Positions 10,651 through 21,764 of a stretch of DNA of 64,000 nucleotides are shown here, in pieces. A program made the position numbers and the translations under genes. The notes below the pieces were generated by a model, which saw nothing but the letters and a program-made list of their open reading frames with translations, was not told the origin of the DNA and did no database searches. Source of the DNA: Aculops lycopersici (taxonomy: Eukaryota > Arthropoda > Arachnida > Trombidiformes > Eriophyidae); assembly GCA_015350385.1 (NCBI GenBank), contig WNKI01000002.1, forward strand, positions 357,899 to 421,898, in the 5' to 3' direction. Numbering within the stretch: position 1 is the stretch's first letter; every line of letters begins with the position of its first letter.

Positions 10651-12507
10651 TTAGACGTTTATGAGTGCCTGCTGCGGAGGTGGCTGATTATTGCTGGCCT
10701 CCGATGCTCTCTGCTTTCTTCGCTCTTCCTTGGCTGACATCTCATGCCAATCACGTTCTCTGGGTAGATTTGCTGGTTCGAACTTGACGGATTTAAACCA
10801 ATCGTGCTCCAATGCGGCTTCGCAGCTAATGCGCTTTCTTGGGTCTAATAACAACATCTGGTCGAGCAGGTCCAGGGCTAGTGGGGGTAATTTCATGTAA
10901 TCGGTCCTCAGTCTTCTTGGATATAATTTTTTTGGTTTGTAGGTAGGATATTCGCGTAGCAGTGATGAATCTGTTCCACAAACGGCAAAAATTTTATCCA
11001 GTTGAGCTAGTTCTGTTGCTCCTCTAAACATTGGTTCCTTCGTGAATAGCTCACCTAAGATACAACCACAACTCCAAACGTCGACTGGTTTACCATATCG
11101 TTCTTCACCGAGCAACAGTTCTGGAGGTCGGTACCATAGTGTAATCACCTTGTTGGTATACGGTCGTTCAACATCATCTGAATTATACAGTCTTGCTAAT
11201 CCAAAGTCTGCCAATTTTACTTGACCGTCGTTATTCACTAATATGTTCGAACATTTGATATCACGATGTAGGAAGTTATTTCTGTGACAATATCTCAGGC
11301 CCTCCAATAGCTGTATCATAATATGAGCTATGTTATTCTCGCTGAATGTAACCTTTCCGCTCACCAAGAGACCCATCAGATCATGGTCCATGTATTCGAA
11401 GACAAGATAGAAAGATCCCCTGTCTTTGCGGAACTCAAGAACATCAGTCTTGTCTGTAACAATTTCGATTAAATTAACAATGTTCTTGTGGTTCAGCTGA
11501 CGTAGGATTTTGATCTCACGAACTGCAGTAATTGGGAAGCCGTCACGTTCGTTTTCTAGTCTTACTCGCTTGAGAGCGACATAAGTTCCTTTGTCTGGAT
11601 CTCGAGCTTTGTAGACCTGACCGAACGTTCCCTCACCGATGATAGATAAGTCCTTGTAGACTTTAACCGATCTTGGGTCGGTCCTTTGATGGTGTTTGAT
11701 CTTCTTGTCTTTGATTCTAGGTGCTGGTCTTGGTACTTGTGGTTCTGGAAGGGGTATTGAGTTTATATTGATTTCTATAGCTTGCTCAGGCGTTGAGTGT
11801 TGCAGTGGTGGAGTTGAGGTTTGTGATATAGATTTGATCCTCTTGCTTGGGGATTCGAATGGCGGTCTTGCACCATGACCTCTCCAAGGCGATGGGGAAG
11901 TCTTTAAACCATGGCTGGCGGCGGATGGGGCCGAATTCGGTGCGAGTCTTGGAGGTGTAACGGGTGCATGATGCCTGGACGAGTGTATATGTCTCGCAGG
12001 GAGTAGGCGCCCGGAATCAGTCCTATTTCTATCTCTAATATCTCTATGACCCAAATCCCTGTCCCGATGATAACTCGAGGACCTATCACGTGGAGATCTT
12101 GATCTGTATCTATGATTATCTATGTGCCTCCTTCCGGAGTCTCGTCTACCACTGCTGCTACCATGTGAGTAGTCGTCTCGATGACTAACATCTCTTTCCC
12201 TTCGTCTGCTCCTCTCTGGAGAGCGACTTCTGCTTCTAGATCTCATTCTACTTCGTTCCGAGGAGTAGGGCGCCCTATCGCCGTGATGTGAATTGTTGTA
12301 CGACGATGAAGACGAATGGGTTGACGGTCGATGATTATAATCCCTGACACTAACTCTATCTCTCCTCAGATCGGTGAGTGAACTGTGGTGGTAACGCTGA
12401 TTGGAGGATCCATGATAAGGTCTGCTATCGCGATAATGGTGTGATTGTGAATAATGCGTGCCAGTTTGATGGACGGGCAAGTTGCTCTGGCGGCGACGGT
12501 CTGACAT
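10651..12507 (-). CDS. CDK12: Cyclin-dependent kinase 12/13 (transcriptional CDK)
   Basis: A 618-residue single-exon kinase. CDK12/13 with cyclin K phosphorylates Ser2 of the RNA polymerase II C-terminal repeats in the nucleus and supports elongation and RNA processing. Residues 1-190 form an Arg/Ser-rich domain as in CDK12/13. The kinase domain spans about 284-575: glycine loop GEGTFGQV, the PITAVREIKIL helix (PITAIRE in vertebrate CDK12/13), HRDIKCSN near 414, DFGLARLYN near 434, and activation loop YTNKVITLWYRPPELLLGE with the regulatory Thr. EYMDHDLMGLL and WSCGCILGELFTK are close to identical to CDK12/13. It is much shorter than human CDK12 (about 1,490), lacking most of the N-terminal extension and the long C-terminal tail. 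CDK9 is less likely because of the RS domain and the PITAVRE sequence. Confidence 0.95.
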   Translation of the reverse strand: MSDRRRQSNLPVHQTGTHYSQSHHYRDSRPYHGSSNQRYHHSSLTDLRRDRVSVRDYNHRPSTHSSSSSYNNSHHGDRAPYSSERSRMRSRSRSRSPERSRRRERDVSHRDDYSHGSSSGRRDSGRRHIDNHRYRSRSPRDRSSSYHRDRDLGHRDIRDRNRTDSGRLLPARHIHSSRHHAPVTPPRLAPNSAPSAASHGLKTSPSPWRGHGARPPFESPSKRIKSISQTSTPPLQHSTPEQAIEININSIPLPEPQVPRPAPRIKDKKIKHHQRTDPRSVKVYKDLSIIGEGTFGQVYKARDPDKGTYVALKRVRLENERDGFPITAVREIKILRQLNHKNIVNLIEIVTDKTDVLEFRKDRGSFYLVFEYMDHDLMGLLVSGKVTFSENNIAHIMIQLLEGLRYCHRNNFLHRDIKCSNILVNNDGQVKLADFGLARLYNSDDVERPYTNKVITLWYRPPELLLGEERYGKPVDVWSCGCILGELFTKEPMFRGATELAQLDKIFAVCGTDSSLLREYPTYKPKKLYPRRLRTDYMKLPPLALDLLDQMLLLDPRKRISCEAALEHDWFKSVKFEPANLPRERDWHEMSAKEERRKQRASEASNNQPPPQQALINV

Positions 12508-14426
12508 GGTGAATATAACACTATGATTTGATGTAAGCTAATAAAGTTGCACACTTTTCTCAAGCTAATTATATCCTTGCTTATGTTAATACAACCTCCA
12601 ATAAGAATCCCGGGGTGCAAAAAGTCCAAATGATGATGCCAACAACCGAAATAAATTTTGGCTCCTTGCAATAATAGCTTACTTGATTCTCAATACCAAC
12701 ACACGTTATAATAGTGTGTGGTTTTGGAATTATTATACCTTAGCTATGATATTAATAATCAAGCTTCATTTGTTTTGGATAGAATATATAAAATTCATTG
12801 ATTCTTAGGGGTAGAGAAATAATAATTTGACGAATAGTTTTCGTCTATTTCTACCGCAAAAACGCTGCATGCAAGCCGTTTGCTGGGCTCATTCTATGTG
12901 GAAGGCAGTGACGCGAAATAATCGCACTGGCGGCCGACAACGGGTGGTCGCACTATGCGAATGACTGTGTGCGACGGCGAACGGCGATTTACCGGTTACA
13001 GCGGCGCATGATGCAGTTGAAAGCAATGTTAGTGGGCGCACTAAATACTGCAACATCTACAGTGCGTGGCTAAAAAAGCAGCAGCAACGCCATGCGGCAG
13101 CTAGGGAGAATAAATGCAAGCGTGATTTTTTGCACCAAGCAAAAAGCAAACAATCAGCGACAGAATTCAAGTTTCACGTTCGCTAACTGGGGTTATTTCG
13201 CGCTTGTTTCCCCCAAAGGCAAGTGCAGCAACTTAGGCGCCATGAAAACCACATGATACATTGTGTAGTTGAAATACAAAGTTCATTTACTCAACTCAAT
13301 ATTAGTTGATGTCTCCTTATTGACTGTCATTATTTGTTATTATCCGCCCTTCATGTAGTCTCTCAAGTTGTCTTAAATGGTCTGGTTGGAGACTTGACAT
13401 CAATATTGCAAAGGTGTCGTTTGATAATCTAACCGGCGAGATGTAATGCTTGCACTCGTGAGAACATAGTGGCTAGATTTATGACCACCAAATGGCTAGC
13501 ATATTTGACACTCTCGGCCCAAGTATTAATGAAAACGACTTGTCACCGATACAATGATGTGCCGTATCGACTATGATCACAGTTGCTAACAGATTGTTGT
13601 ACATGCAGATACAAGGCCGAAAGTCCATAGCTCATATTGCAACTCAAAGTGTCCTATCAGCAACAACTGCTGAATATCGTGTGTATTTTTGTTATTACTT
13701 ATTTACCAGAGTTAAGGTTCACTTGCTCATATTCGACCACATTACAATGAAGGTTCACTCTCTCGCTTGCTCAGTGCCAACAACAAAAGCTATTCGTATT
13801 CCTAGCGACGACAACAGCAAAACCGATTGCTAGGTTAGCATTAATAACTTAACTAACTAGACTATCTATCCGCCAACTAGAGATGGAGAGTTTTTGTTTA
13901 CTAACCAAATGCACTGGATGTATCATTGGCATGAACAGAATGGATAACCGGCTAGGAGACCGGGGTGTCAATTGGATTTGCTACAATAGATGGAAGCAAG
14001 CATAATGTCAAATGTGCGGGCTCACGCGGATAACTGAACTGAATTACTGTCACTGCCATCACTATTTGCCACTTGGCTACTATCTATTCCAAACTAGATT
14101 ACTTTGTACATTCGTATTTCGATTGAATAGCCGTCTTTGTTCACAGAAAATTTATTGTTGACTCGTTAGGAGAGTGAGAGTTGAGAAGGAGACTTGTTAT
14201 CAGGGAACGGGCGAGTTGATAATGAACGAGATGTCTTGAGATATGTATTCTCCTATCATAACAGGTGTTCTTTATTCCAAAGCTAGATTTATAGACACCA
14301 ATCCTAGGAAATAGCTATACATGATATGTATATTTAGCAAACATAAATTACTATCAAGACTGTTTGAGCTATAAGAACTCGCTATATGAACACCTGTTAT
14401 AATTGAATAGATGAGAAATTTCCAAG
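12508..14426. other. Divergent intergenic region between CDK12 and TFIIA-gamma
   Basis: This 1.9 kb separates two genes transcribed away from each other. I see no gene; the 86-codon frame at 13573 has no recognisable content. A 13-bp inverted repeat pair (14258-14400) lies just before the TFIIA start. Both promoters should lie here. Confidence 0.7.
14258..14400. promoter_or_regulatory. Inverted 13-bp repeat pair upstream of TFIIA-gamma
   Basis: ATAACAGGTGTTC at 14258-14270 recurs as its exact reverse complement at 14388-14400. The two arms are separated by 117 bp. The downstream arm ends 26 bp before the start codon at 14427. Each arm contains an AACAGGTGTT E-box. It could be paired binding sites or the ends of a very small element. 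Confidence 0.5.
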
Positions 14427-14744
14427 ATGTCAAAGCCGCATGAAGTTTATCGTCTTTCCACAATAGGACAAACTCTTCAAGATACACTAGAAACAATGAT
14501 GGCAGATAGGAAGATTAATTTGGCGCTGCATTCAAGAGTTTTAAACGAATTTGATAGGGTTGTTGGCGCTGCACTCGAGCAAAAAGTGCGTAATCGTCTG
14601 ATCATCAAATGCAACCGACTCCGTACCTATAGATATTGCGATACAATTTGGACTTTGTTGCTAAAAGATGTCGAGTTTAGAGAAGTACAAGAGCTCATAA
14701 GAGTGGACTGGGTCAAGATAGTTGCGTTTGAATCGAGGAGGTGA
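14427..14744 (+). CDS. TfIIA-S: Transcription initiation factor IIA gamma subunit
   Basis: A 105-residue single-exon protein, close to the usual length of about 109. TFIIA stabilises TBP on promoter DNA in the RNA polymerase II preinitiation complex. The N-terminal helical half carries YRLSTIGQTLQDTLETM (human YRNTTLGNSLQESLDEL) and a heptad-like FDRVVGAALEQKVRNR. The C-terminal beta half carries the family signature TYRYCDTIWTLLLKDVEFRE followed by VDWVKIVA. All conserved blocks are present and nothing appears missing. It is convergent with the GLI-type gene, with about 330 bp between the stops. Confidence 0.97.
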   Translation: MSKPHEVYRLSTIGQTLQDTLETMMADRKINLALHSRVLNEFDRVVGAALEQKVRNRLIIKCNRLRTYRYCDTIWTLLLKDVEFREVQELIRVDWVKIVAFESRR

Positions 14745-15074
14745 ATGGAAATTCTTGATGGTAAGGTACATATATCTTCCATTCGCCCTAGGTGTTTATC
14801 CAATATTGTCAACTCGATGGCGAGCAACTGCAGCTTATCTCGGAATTTGAAGATACGAGACTTTGATATATTCTCAATCAGTGACATTAAGAGAATCATA
14901 TTCCTAACAGATAGAGTCGGAATGATAAGAGCATCAAAATATTGTTAATACAATCACAAAAACATAAACTGACTCGAGATGGAATCAATCTAAATCTCTG
15001 AGAGTTTTGTTATTCATCAGTCAACTATAAAGGTTCAAGTTTAAATCAACTGCACAATTATAACCGAGACATAT
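14745..15074. other. Convergent spacer between TFIIA-gamma and the GLI-type gene
   Basis: 330 bp of AT-rich sequence that must hold both 3' UTRs. No separate gene is visible. Confidence 0.7.
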
Positions 15075-18000
15075 TTAATTATTACAATTTGAATACCCTG
15101 GCTGTCCAGTTGCCGCTGAAGCTGAGAACCATAGATTCATGTTTGGATTTGAATAACAAAATCTCTGGTCTGCAAAAGGCTGGCCCTGACCGAAAACTGG
15201 CCCACTGGGCAGTTGATGTTGGTGGACAGTGGCCGCTATTTGACCGACTGGCGGTGGTTCACTTGCATGATTGTAAGCTTGGAACATTCCAAGTGGATCG
15301 ACAGGTGACAACTTGTTACGTGGGGTAGATCTAGATGTAAGATCACCACCTGTTGCCAAAGGTGGCGTCATCGATTGATGAAGTTGCTGCTGATGTTGAG
15401 GTAAAACTCCATTTTGAGACTCGAAATCGTACAAATCATGCGGCCGATTGTTATTATTGTTGGTCGCATTTCCATTCCCATTGCTGTAGTTGGAGTTTTG
15501 ATAATTTGAATATTGATTCGAGTCCATAACAAAGCCAGATTGACCTGTTGCACCATTTGGCATGAATGGCGGCTGATGTTTCTGTGGTTGATGTTGTTGC
15601 TGTTGCTGTTGTTGTTGCATTGCCGATTGCTCGGGGTAAGTTGACGAGCTGCCAGATAGTGATGTCGTACTACTCGAGGCTGTATGCGAAAAGTAATCTG
15701 GTCTACCACCTGATGCTTGTTGCTGTTGTTGCATGTTTACGTAAGCGCTGGTTACGTTACCACCTATTGAGCCGTGAGGCGAGCTCGACAGACTTGGATT
15801 TGATGATTGCAATCGCCTCGCTGGTTGTGATTGGTCTATATTATTCAAATTATTGAAACTAGATCGCATCGACGGGTTTGATGCGTTCGGTGGTGTGGTG
15901 CTGTTAGTATGGTTTAGTTGCTGCAGTGATTGTGATGATGTATTAATCGGTGGACTCGCGTTGTTGCTACTACTGCTGCTACTTGCATTGTTGTTGTTGC
16001 TGGGTGCTGGTGATTGAACATAATTAGTGCTGGCCGATGAGGCGGCTGACGAGGAGTTATGACCGGCATTTGGGTGGACAACAAGTGGTTGTTGATGTTG
16101 CTGCTGTTGTTGTTGGTTCATCAGAATACTAGGATGATTATAGGCTTCAACAATTTGATTGTTGTTAGAGTCCATCATTGTCGATGGCGGACTATTGCTG
16201 CTGCTGCTTGATCTCGTGTCGTTGGTCATGCTGTACAAGTTACTATTGTTTGCCGTTATGTCCGCTCCAAACTGACCATTCGAGTTCAACTCGAGCTTAA
16301 TGGCTCCACCGCCGCTGCCGCCGTTACCGGAAGTAGGGGCCGCTGAGGCAAAAGCTGTGGCTTTCCTATTGCTGGACGACAGTTTGATGTTGTTGGTTGA
16401 TGCATTGCTAGCGGCACCACTATTGTTGATTCGCCTATTGGTGCTCCGCTCTCGCTTAGTTCTAGTGTAAAAGTCAGTCCCATGAACAGTCTTAATGTGC
16501 TTCCTCAGGGAACTTGGATCCGTGTAAGCCTTTTGGCAATTGGACTCCCAACAACCATACGGTTTGTTATCTGTATGGGTCCGGTTCTGGTGCTTTGCTC
16601 GATCACTTGCATTGCTAAACGCCTTTGTGCAACCCTGCACCTGGCAGGGATATGGTTTCTCGCCACTATGAGATCTATGATGAGTTTTGAGATTCTCAAC
16701 ACGACTGTAGGCTTTATCACATCTATTTCCATTGGGCAATATAACATCGCACCGGTGCGGCTTGTAACCAGTGTGCCGGCGCATATGCACCTTTAGCATG
16801 TAAAGCGCCTTAAAAGGTTTCTGGTCTCTAGTGCAATCGTGCCAATAACACGAGAAGGTTTTCTTATTTGAATCGCAATGATATTCAACATGATCAACAA
16901 ACTCCTTCATTGTATTGAATTGCTGTCCATTCATTGGACACTCTTGCCATTTGCAAAATTTCTCCACCGGCTCACACTCGCCATCGTCGAAGTTTGAGTT
17001 ACCATCCTCCTCTTCCTCTTCGAGATCCTCGTCTAGAACCACATTTGCGTCGCTCGGCGAATGCGGCTCATGGCCACCTGTTGCCGCTGACGTGGACGTG
17101 GTGGTTGCTGTTGCTGTGGGCGTTGTTCCGTAATCAATGCACCTACCTGTTGGGCCACCTAGTCCTAGAGGGTGACCACCTGTTGCTTGCGCATAGTGGT
17201 GACTTGGATAAGCGGCACTCGTTGCTGTCATGGGATAGCTCGTATGCTGTTGATGATATTGGTTGTTCTGATGACTGTGATGGTGGTAACTCTGGTGGCG
17301 GTGGTCACTTGAATGCTCGTGGTGAGTGAGAGTTTCACTTGGATTTCCGGTGGTGGTGTCGGTTACGTTTGGCGAGGTTAGATTTGATCTATCGTTGTTG
17401 GGGTTGAGCGAAGCCTTTAGCATGAAATCCATCAGGAACTTGTTGCTTGGGATTCCGTTCATTTCGGAATTGGTTGTTGAATTCGAGGGGCCAGGTAAAT
17501 TGTTGGGTGGCCCACTGCCGCCACTGGTGCTCGAGCTTCTATGCTTCGAGGGCGAGAAGGGATTCGTTGAGTTTGAGGACGCCGCCGGCGTCGCCCCCGA
17601 CGAGTTTGCAAGAGGTAACTTTGGCTTGGTGTCCCTCTTCCTGTTGCTTATACTTGGCTGCTGGAGATGATTCAGTGGCAAGTTGCTAGGTGAAATCGAT
17701 CGACCCAATCGATCCAAACAATCGGACGAGTGGCGACCGCTTGGGGTTCTGCTAATCTGATGGTTGTTATTCTTGTGTCGCTTATCGGCAATAAAAGCCT
17801 CAGGCGGTTGCTGATGCTGCTGCTGTTGCTCGCTATCAACTCCAAAGGCGGCACACGCACTTGCCGAGCGACCGCTTGTTGCCGGTTGGACCGGAAGTTG
17901 CGAGGTCAGGTGGTTTGCACTTGAGGCCGCCGCTAGGGCTGCTGCGGCCGCGGCTGCCGCGGCCGCAGCACTAGCTTGCGATGTGTTGACGTGGCCACCC

Positions 18001-19208
18001 AATTGGGGCATAAATGATTGCGATTGTCTGAGCAATTCTTCAAGATAAAAGTTGTTCATGTTGGTGCTATTTGAGTTATTGTTTGTTAGAGAGCCGCTAA
18101 AGTCGCGCTTTGCGCCTCTAGGATACGAGCCGGTGGCACTGTGCACATCTCGTCTTGGTGGTGGACTAAGTTCACTATATCTTCTATCTTGCAGTTGCTC
18201 TTGCATCGAACTCTCACTCCTTCTCTGGTTAGCGGAAGTTGCCGCTGCCGCCTGAACTGCATTTATTTGGCTAGCGGCCAGCATGTGGCTCAGGTAATAC
18301 GATAGATCGAAGTCGGGACCTGTCGTTTGTTGTCGGTGGTGCTGAGGTGGTTGTTGCTGCTGTTGGTTGTTGACTTTGAGACTTTGCATTGATTGCAACA
18401 GGTGGAAGTAGCTAAGCAATTGTTGTTGATGTTGCTGTTGCTGTTGTTGCTGGCTTGCCGTCGCGGCCGCCGCTGCAGTAGCTGCGGCTTGGGCAGCCGC
18501 CTGTTGCTCCGCCACAATCGAGGCCGCTGCCGATGTCGACGAGCTAGTGCCGCTAGAACCAAAGCCGGCTAGTTGGGCCATATAAGCGGACATAGCCGCA
18601 TGTTGAGCCATAAGCGAGTTGGCGGCGTTTGGGGGCGCAGCCGTTGAAGTTGCTGAGCTAGGGGCTAGGTTTGCGTTCATTGGCATCTGCGCCAGTATTG
18701 CTTGGTGATACTGACTCAAGGTATCGGGTAAGGCACCAGGTAAACTACCACCTCCGCCGCCACCTCCACCTCCCCCGCTGGCCATGCCGCCGAGGGCTCG
18801 GGCCAACTCGGCGGCGGCTGCCAGGGACCCATTCGAGGGTTCGCTGGAGGAGTCGTTGTTGGCGCGAGGCTCGCGCCGACTTCCACTCGCCGGTCCGCTA
18901 GTCCCGCGGGCCCACAACATTTCATAAGGCGACAGGCGACTGCTTGCCGGGTAGGCGCCAAGTGTAGGCACCGGCGAGGATATGGCGACGCCGCCGGTGG
19001 ATAGGGTGCTGCTTGCAACGCTGGCTAGGGTTGAGTTTGACTGGTAGTGCTGTGGATTTCTACGCAAATTTCCGCCTCCATTTGGCTGGCCGCCGAGTGC
19101 ATTTGATGAGGAGGAGGAGTTGTGGCCATTTCCGCCGCCAGTTGCTAAATCTTGCTGGGCGGCAAGTTCGGCGTGCAACCGCAAAAAGTGCTCTAATTTT
19201 GGATTCAT
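15075..19208 (-). CDS. ci: GLI / Cubitus interruptus-type zinc-finger transcription factor
   Basis: The start is set at ATG 19208 (MNPKLEHFLRLH), giving 1,377 residues; the frame extends 33 codons further upstream but only to a TTG. GLI/Ci is the transcription factor of the Hedgehog pathway. Five tandem C2H2 fingers lie at about 748-910. Signatures are QKPFKALYMLKVHMRRHTG (finger 2-3 linker), KAYSRVENLKTHHRSH, AFSNASDRAKHQNRTHT and YTDPSSLRKHIKTVHG; the NRTH and KTVHG details separate GLI from GLIS/lame duck. Finger 3 is unusual: eight residues lie between its cysteines instead of four. The flanks are low-complexity, with poly-Gln, a poly-Ala tract near 415-430, Asn and Ser runs. I do not see the Sufu-binding SYGH motif or the RRxS PKA-site cluster after finger 5. 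It may be a divergent Ci or a second GLI-like paralogue. Confidence 0.88.
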   Translation of the reverse strand: MNPKLEHFLRLHAELAAQQDLATGGGNGHNSSSSSNALGGQPNGGGNLRRNPQHYQSNSTLASVASSTLSTGGVAISSPVPTLGAYPASSRLSPYEMLWARGTSGPASGSRREPRANNDSSSEPSNGSLAAAAELARALGGMASGGGGGGGGGGSLPGALPDTLSQYHQAILAQMPMNANLAPSSATSTAAPPNAANSLMAQHAAMSAYMAQLAGFGSSGTSSSTSAAASIVAEQQAAAQAAATAAAAATASQQQQQQQHQQQLLSYFHLLQSMQSLKVNNQQQQQPPQHHRQQTTGPDFDLSYYLSHMLAASQINAVQAAAATSANQRRSESSMQEQLQDRRYSELSPPPRRDVHSATGSYPRGAKRDFSGSLTNNNSNSTNMNNFYLEELLRQSQSFMPQLGGHVNTSQASAAAAAAAAAAALAAASSANHLTSQLPVQPATSGRSASACAAFGVDSEQQQQHQQPPEAFIADKRHKNNNHQISRTPSGRHSSDCLDRLGRSISPSNLPLNHLQQPSISNRKRDTKPKLPLANSSGATPAASSNSTNPFSPSKHRSSSTSGGSGPPNNLPGPSNSTTNSEMNGIPSNKFLMDFMLKASLNPNNDRSNLTSPNVTDTTTGNPSETLTHHEHSSDHRHQSYHHHSHQNNQYHQQHTSYPMTATSAAYPSHHYAQATGGHPLGLGGPTGRCIDYGTTPTATATTTSTSAATGGHEPHSPSDANVVLDEDLEEEEEDGNSNFDDGECEPVEKFCKWQECPMNGQQFNTMKEFVDHVEYHCDSNKKTFSCYWHDCTRDQKPFKALYMLKVHMRRHTGYKPHRCDVILPNGNRCDKAYSRVENLKTHHRSHSGEKPYPCQVQGCTKAFSNASDRAKHQNRTHTDNKPYGCWESNCQKAYTDPSSLRKHIKTVHGTDFYTRTKRERSTNRRINNSGAASNASTNNIKLSSSNRKATAFASAAPTSGNGGSGGGAIKLELNSNGQFGADITANNSNLYSMTNDTRSSSSSNSPPSTMMDSNNNQIVEAYNHPSILMNQQQQQQHQQPLVVHPNAGHNSSSAASSASTNYVQSPAPSNNNNASSSSSSNNASPPINTSSQSLQQLNHTNSTTPPNASNPSMRSSFNNLNNIDQSQPARRLQSSNPSLSSSPHGSIGGNVTSAYVNMQQQQQASGGRPDYFSHTASSSTTSLSGSSSTYPEQSAMQQQQQQQQHQPQKHQPPFMPNGATGQSGFVMDSNQYSNYQNSNYSNGNGNATNNNNNRPHDLYDFESQNGVLPQHQQQLHQSMTPPLATGGDLTSRSTPRNKLSPVDPLGMFQAYNHASEPPPVGQIAATVHQHQLPSGPVFGQGQPFADQRFCYSNPNMNLWFSASAATGQPGYSNCNN

Positions 19209-21730
19209 GTTTTGTGAGTTATGATTTCTGGCGTTGACACCTGTTGCAGTGTCAAGTTTATTATTGTTTTGCCTGTTTTGTTTTCTATATTTCTGCTTGC
19301 AATTCAATATTTGATTAAATTGATTGGATGTCTTAATTTGTTGCCCTCACATGTTACTTTACCTAGTCTCTCTATTATCTTGTGTGTTCCTCTTGAAACC
19401 TGTACCAAAAGGCTTGATAGTAAATTCAATCTCTGATAGGGTGACGTGAATGGGGTTTTTGTTTGCTGGTTCATCAACCAGTTGTTGGGTGGGACACACG
19501 CACGCTCACTTGTTGCTGTTGCATTTGCATTGACGCGCTCGCTCTTGCGGCAAACTCACACTAACTGACTGACTGACTCGCTCGCTGACGCCGACTCTCG
19601 CCGCCGGTGAGTTTCCATTGCCACCGGTTGGGATCGGTCGGTCGGTCTTGTATAGCATGTAGTCTGTGCATTTTTAGTTGGTGGTGGCTTCTGTCGGTCG
19701 GTCAGTCGGCCGGTCGGTCTGGCGAGCGCTTCGTGTGTGTTGCGGCCACACATCGGCGCCGCCGGCTGCTAGTGCGCAAACTCGGCCGCCTGCACCGCTC
19801 GGGTGGTGGCGGCGGCGACGGCGGCGGCAGCAGCAGCCACACACACGGCCACCGGCGCTCGCCTTTGGGGGCGGCCTTTTGTGATTCCATTCTGCAGTTT
19901 CTCTACACTGCACTGCACTCCACTGTCCTGCGGCATACAAGCACTATACAGCGCATGCTAATAGCGGCGGATCGGGAGCAGTCGGTGGGATTGGCGCGTT
20001 CTGTTTGTGTGAGTGATGAAACCGTCCAAAAGTCTGCTTTCCTGCAGATTCCATTGGGAGCGCCGACATAGCTGGACAACAACAACAACAACAACGCCAA
20101 TGTCAGTGGCACTTGACCGGCGCCAGCGGCTCGGTGCTTTGCTCGCGCGCGTCTCGCGCCGGTTCATTTGCCATTGAGTCTGCCGACTAGTTGAGAGATC
20201 AACCAAAAGAGAGGCTAGTTGCTCATCTATTAAACCATCGGAGCAATGCAACGCTATGCTGTGCAAACTCGAACTCGAACTCAAACAAACCGAGGCAAAG
20301 GCAAGCAATTGAAGCGGCCGCCGAGAGGAAAGCGCATGCCAAACGCGATTTACTGGTGGAGAAATTATAACATCACATCTCATGACTGCGCTTCGATTTT
20401 GGCTCGCGAAGATCCAGATAAGATCGTCGCTCGGTTTGTCGGACGGACGGACGGACGGACTGACGACACTCGGCGTCATCTCGTGTCTTGCGGCTGGGCT
20501 ATCGTTGGTCATTTCGCTTGCTTCTCCACTTCGAATGAGACGTGAAAAGTTTGTTTTCGTTTCGTTTCGTTTCCTTTCGTTTCCCCGTATCGTCTCTCAA
20601 ATCGTCGCTTAATTTCCATGGCCAAGTTGCAATGGAGAGTTCAATTCAAGAAGAAGGAGAATGATGAAAGAGACACTCGGCTAAAAGTTGGATCAAGTTT
20701 AGTGGGCAGGAGAAGGAAAGTGAGACATAGGAAAAGTTGCGGAAAAGCGGAAAGGCGGCGGCGGTAAGCGGTAAGAGGCAAGCAGCGAGAAGTTGGAGGC
20801 TGGAAGCAAGTGGCAAGCGGCAAGTGGCAAGCGGAGGCGCCACACATGCGAGCCACATGTTGCGCTGGCCATAAACAAGTTTATATTTTTCGTTGAACTG
20901 TTTCTCTCACTTCAGCGCTCGCTGGCCCCAAACTGCAGCTCGCAACTTCCTGTTGGCCCCAAAAGTTAGCCACTCGATTTTGCCATGTAAAAAGGCAGCG
21001 GCGATAGGGAGAGAAACTCGATCGCCGTGGACATTGAGGCGAGGAGAAATTAACGCGCGAATTGCGGCGGCCACTCGCTATCAGCAGTGTAAAGGCCCGT
21101 CGAGTGGTCAGCTGAAAAGTGTGGTGCAGGACGATTATCAATTTGGCCCGCAGAGAGAGAGAGAGAGAGCGAGCCAATGGGAAATTGGCTCGCGCGCTCA
21201 GTCATTATCAGTGGAGCTCGTCACTTGCTGTCTCGATTACTACACTGTAGTGCAGCAGTGTTTAGTATAGTGGACAAACCAAATTGCGGACTGCTCACTT
21301 CTAATTCCAATGCCAATTTCGACTGACGACATGAGCAACGCAAACATTCGCCGACCAACTTGGCCAAAGTTGTGCGGCTCAATTGGCCGTTTAGTCCACT
21401 TGGCGCAAAAATGTTTCGCCAACTCGCTGGACGGATCCATTCGGTCGGTCAGTTTCACTTTGCGCGTCTCACTTTCATCGCCCGAAAGTTGGAAACTTTG
21501 TGTTGAGTTTGGTTTAGTTCGGTTTAGTCGAGGCAACCTTTTCCGAAACTAGCGACTTGGTGGCGGCGAGAGCACAGACAAACAAACTTTCTGACGGCCG
21601 CTAGTTGAAATGAATGTTTTCATCGTTCCTCTCTCTCTCTATCTCTCGCTATTTCGTCTCCGGCTTCAATGGACAAAAAGAGACGACAACGATGAGTTAG
21701 TCTCTCCTCTGGCAGGCTCTATCTTTACAC

Positions 21731-21733
<3 letters not shown>

Positions 21734-21762
<29 letters not shown>
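21734..21762. repeat. AT dinucleotide repeat
   Basis: About 14 copies of AT in the desert downstream of the GLI promoter region. Confidence 0.95.

Positions 21763-21764
<2 letters not shown>

Noticed and set aside
19209..19307. 33-codon upstream extension of the GLI-type frame
   Set aside because: It begins at TTG, not ATG; the first ATG in frame is at 19208.
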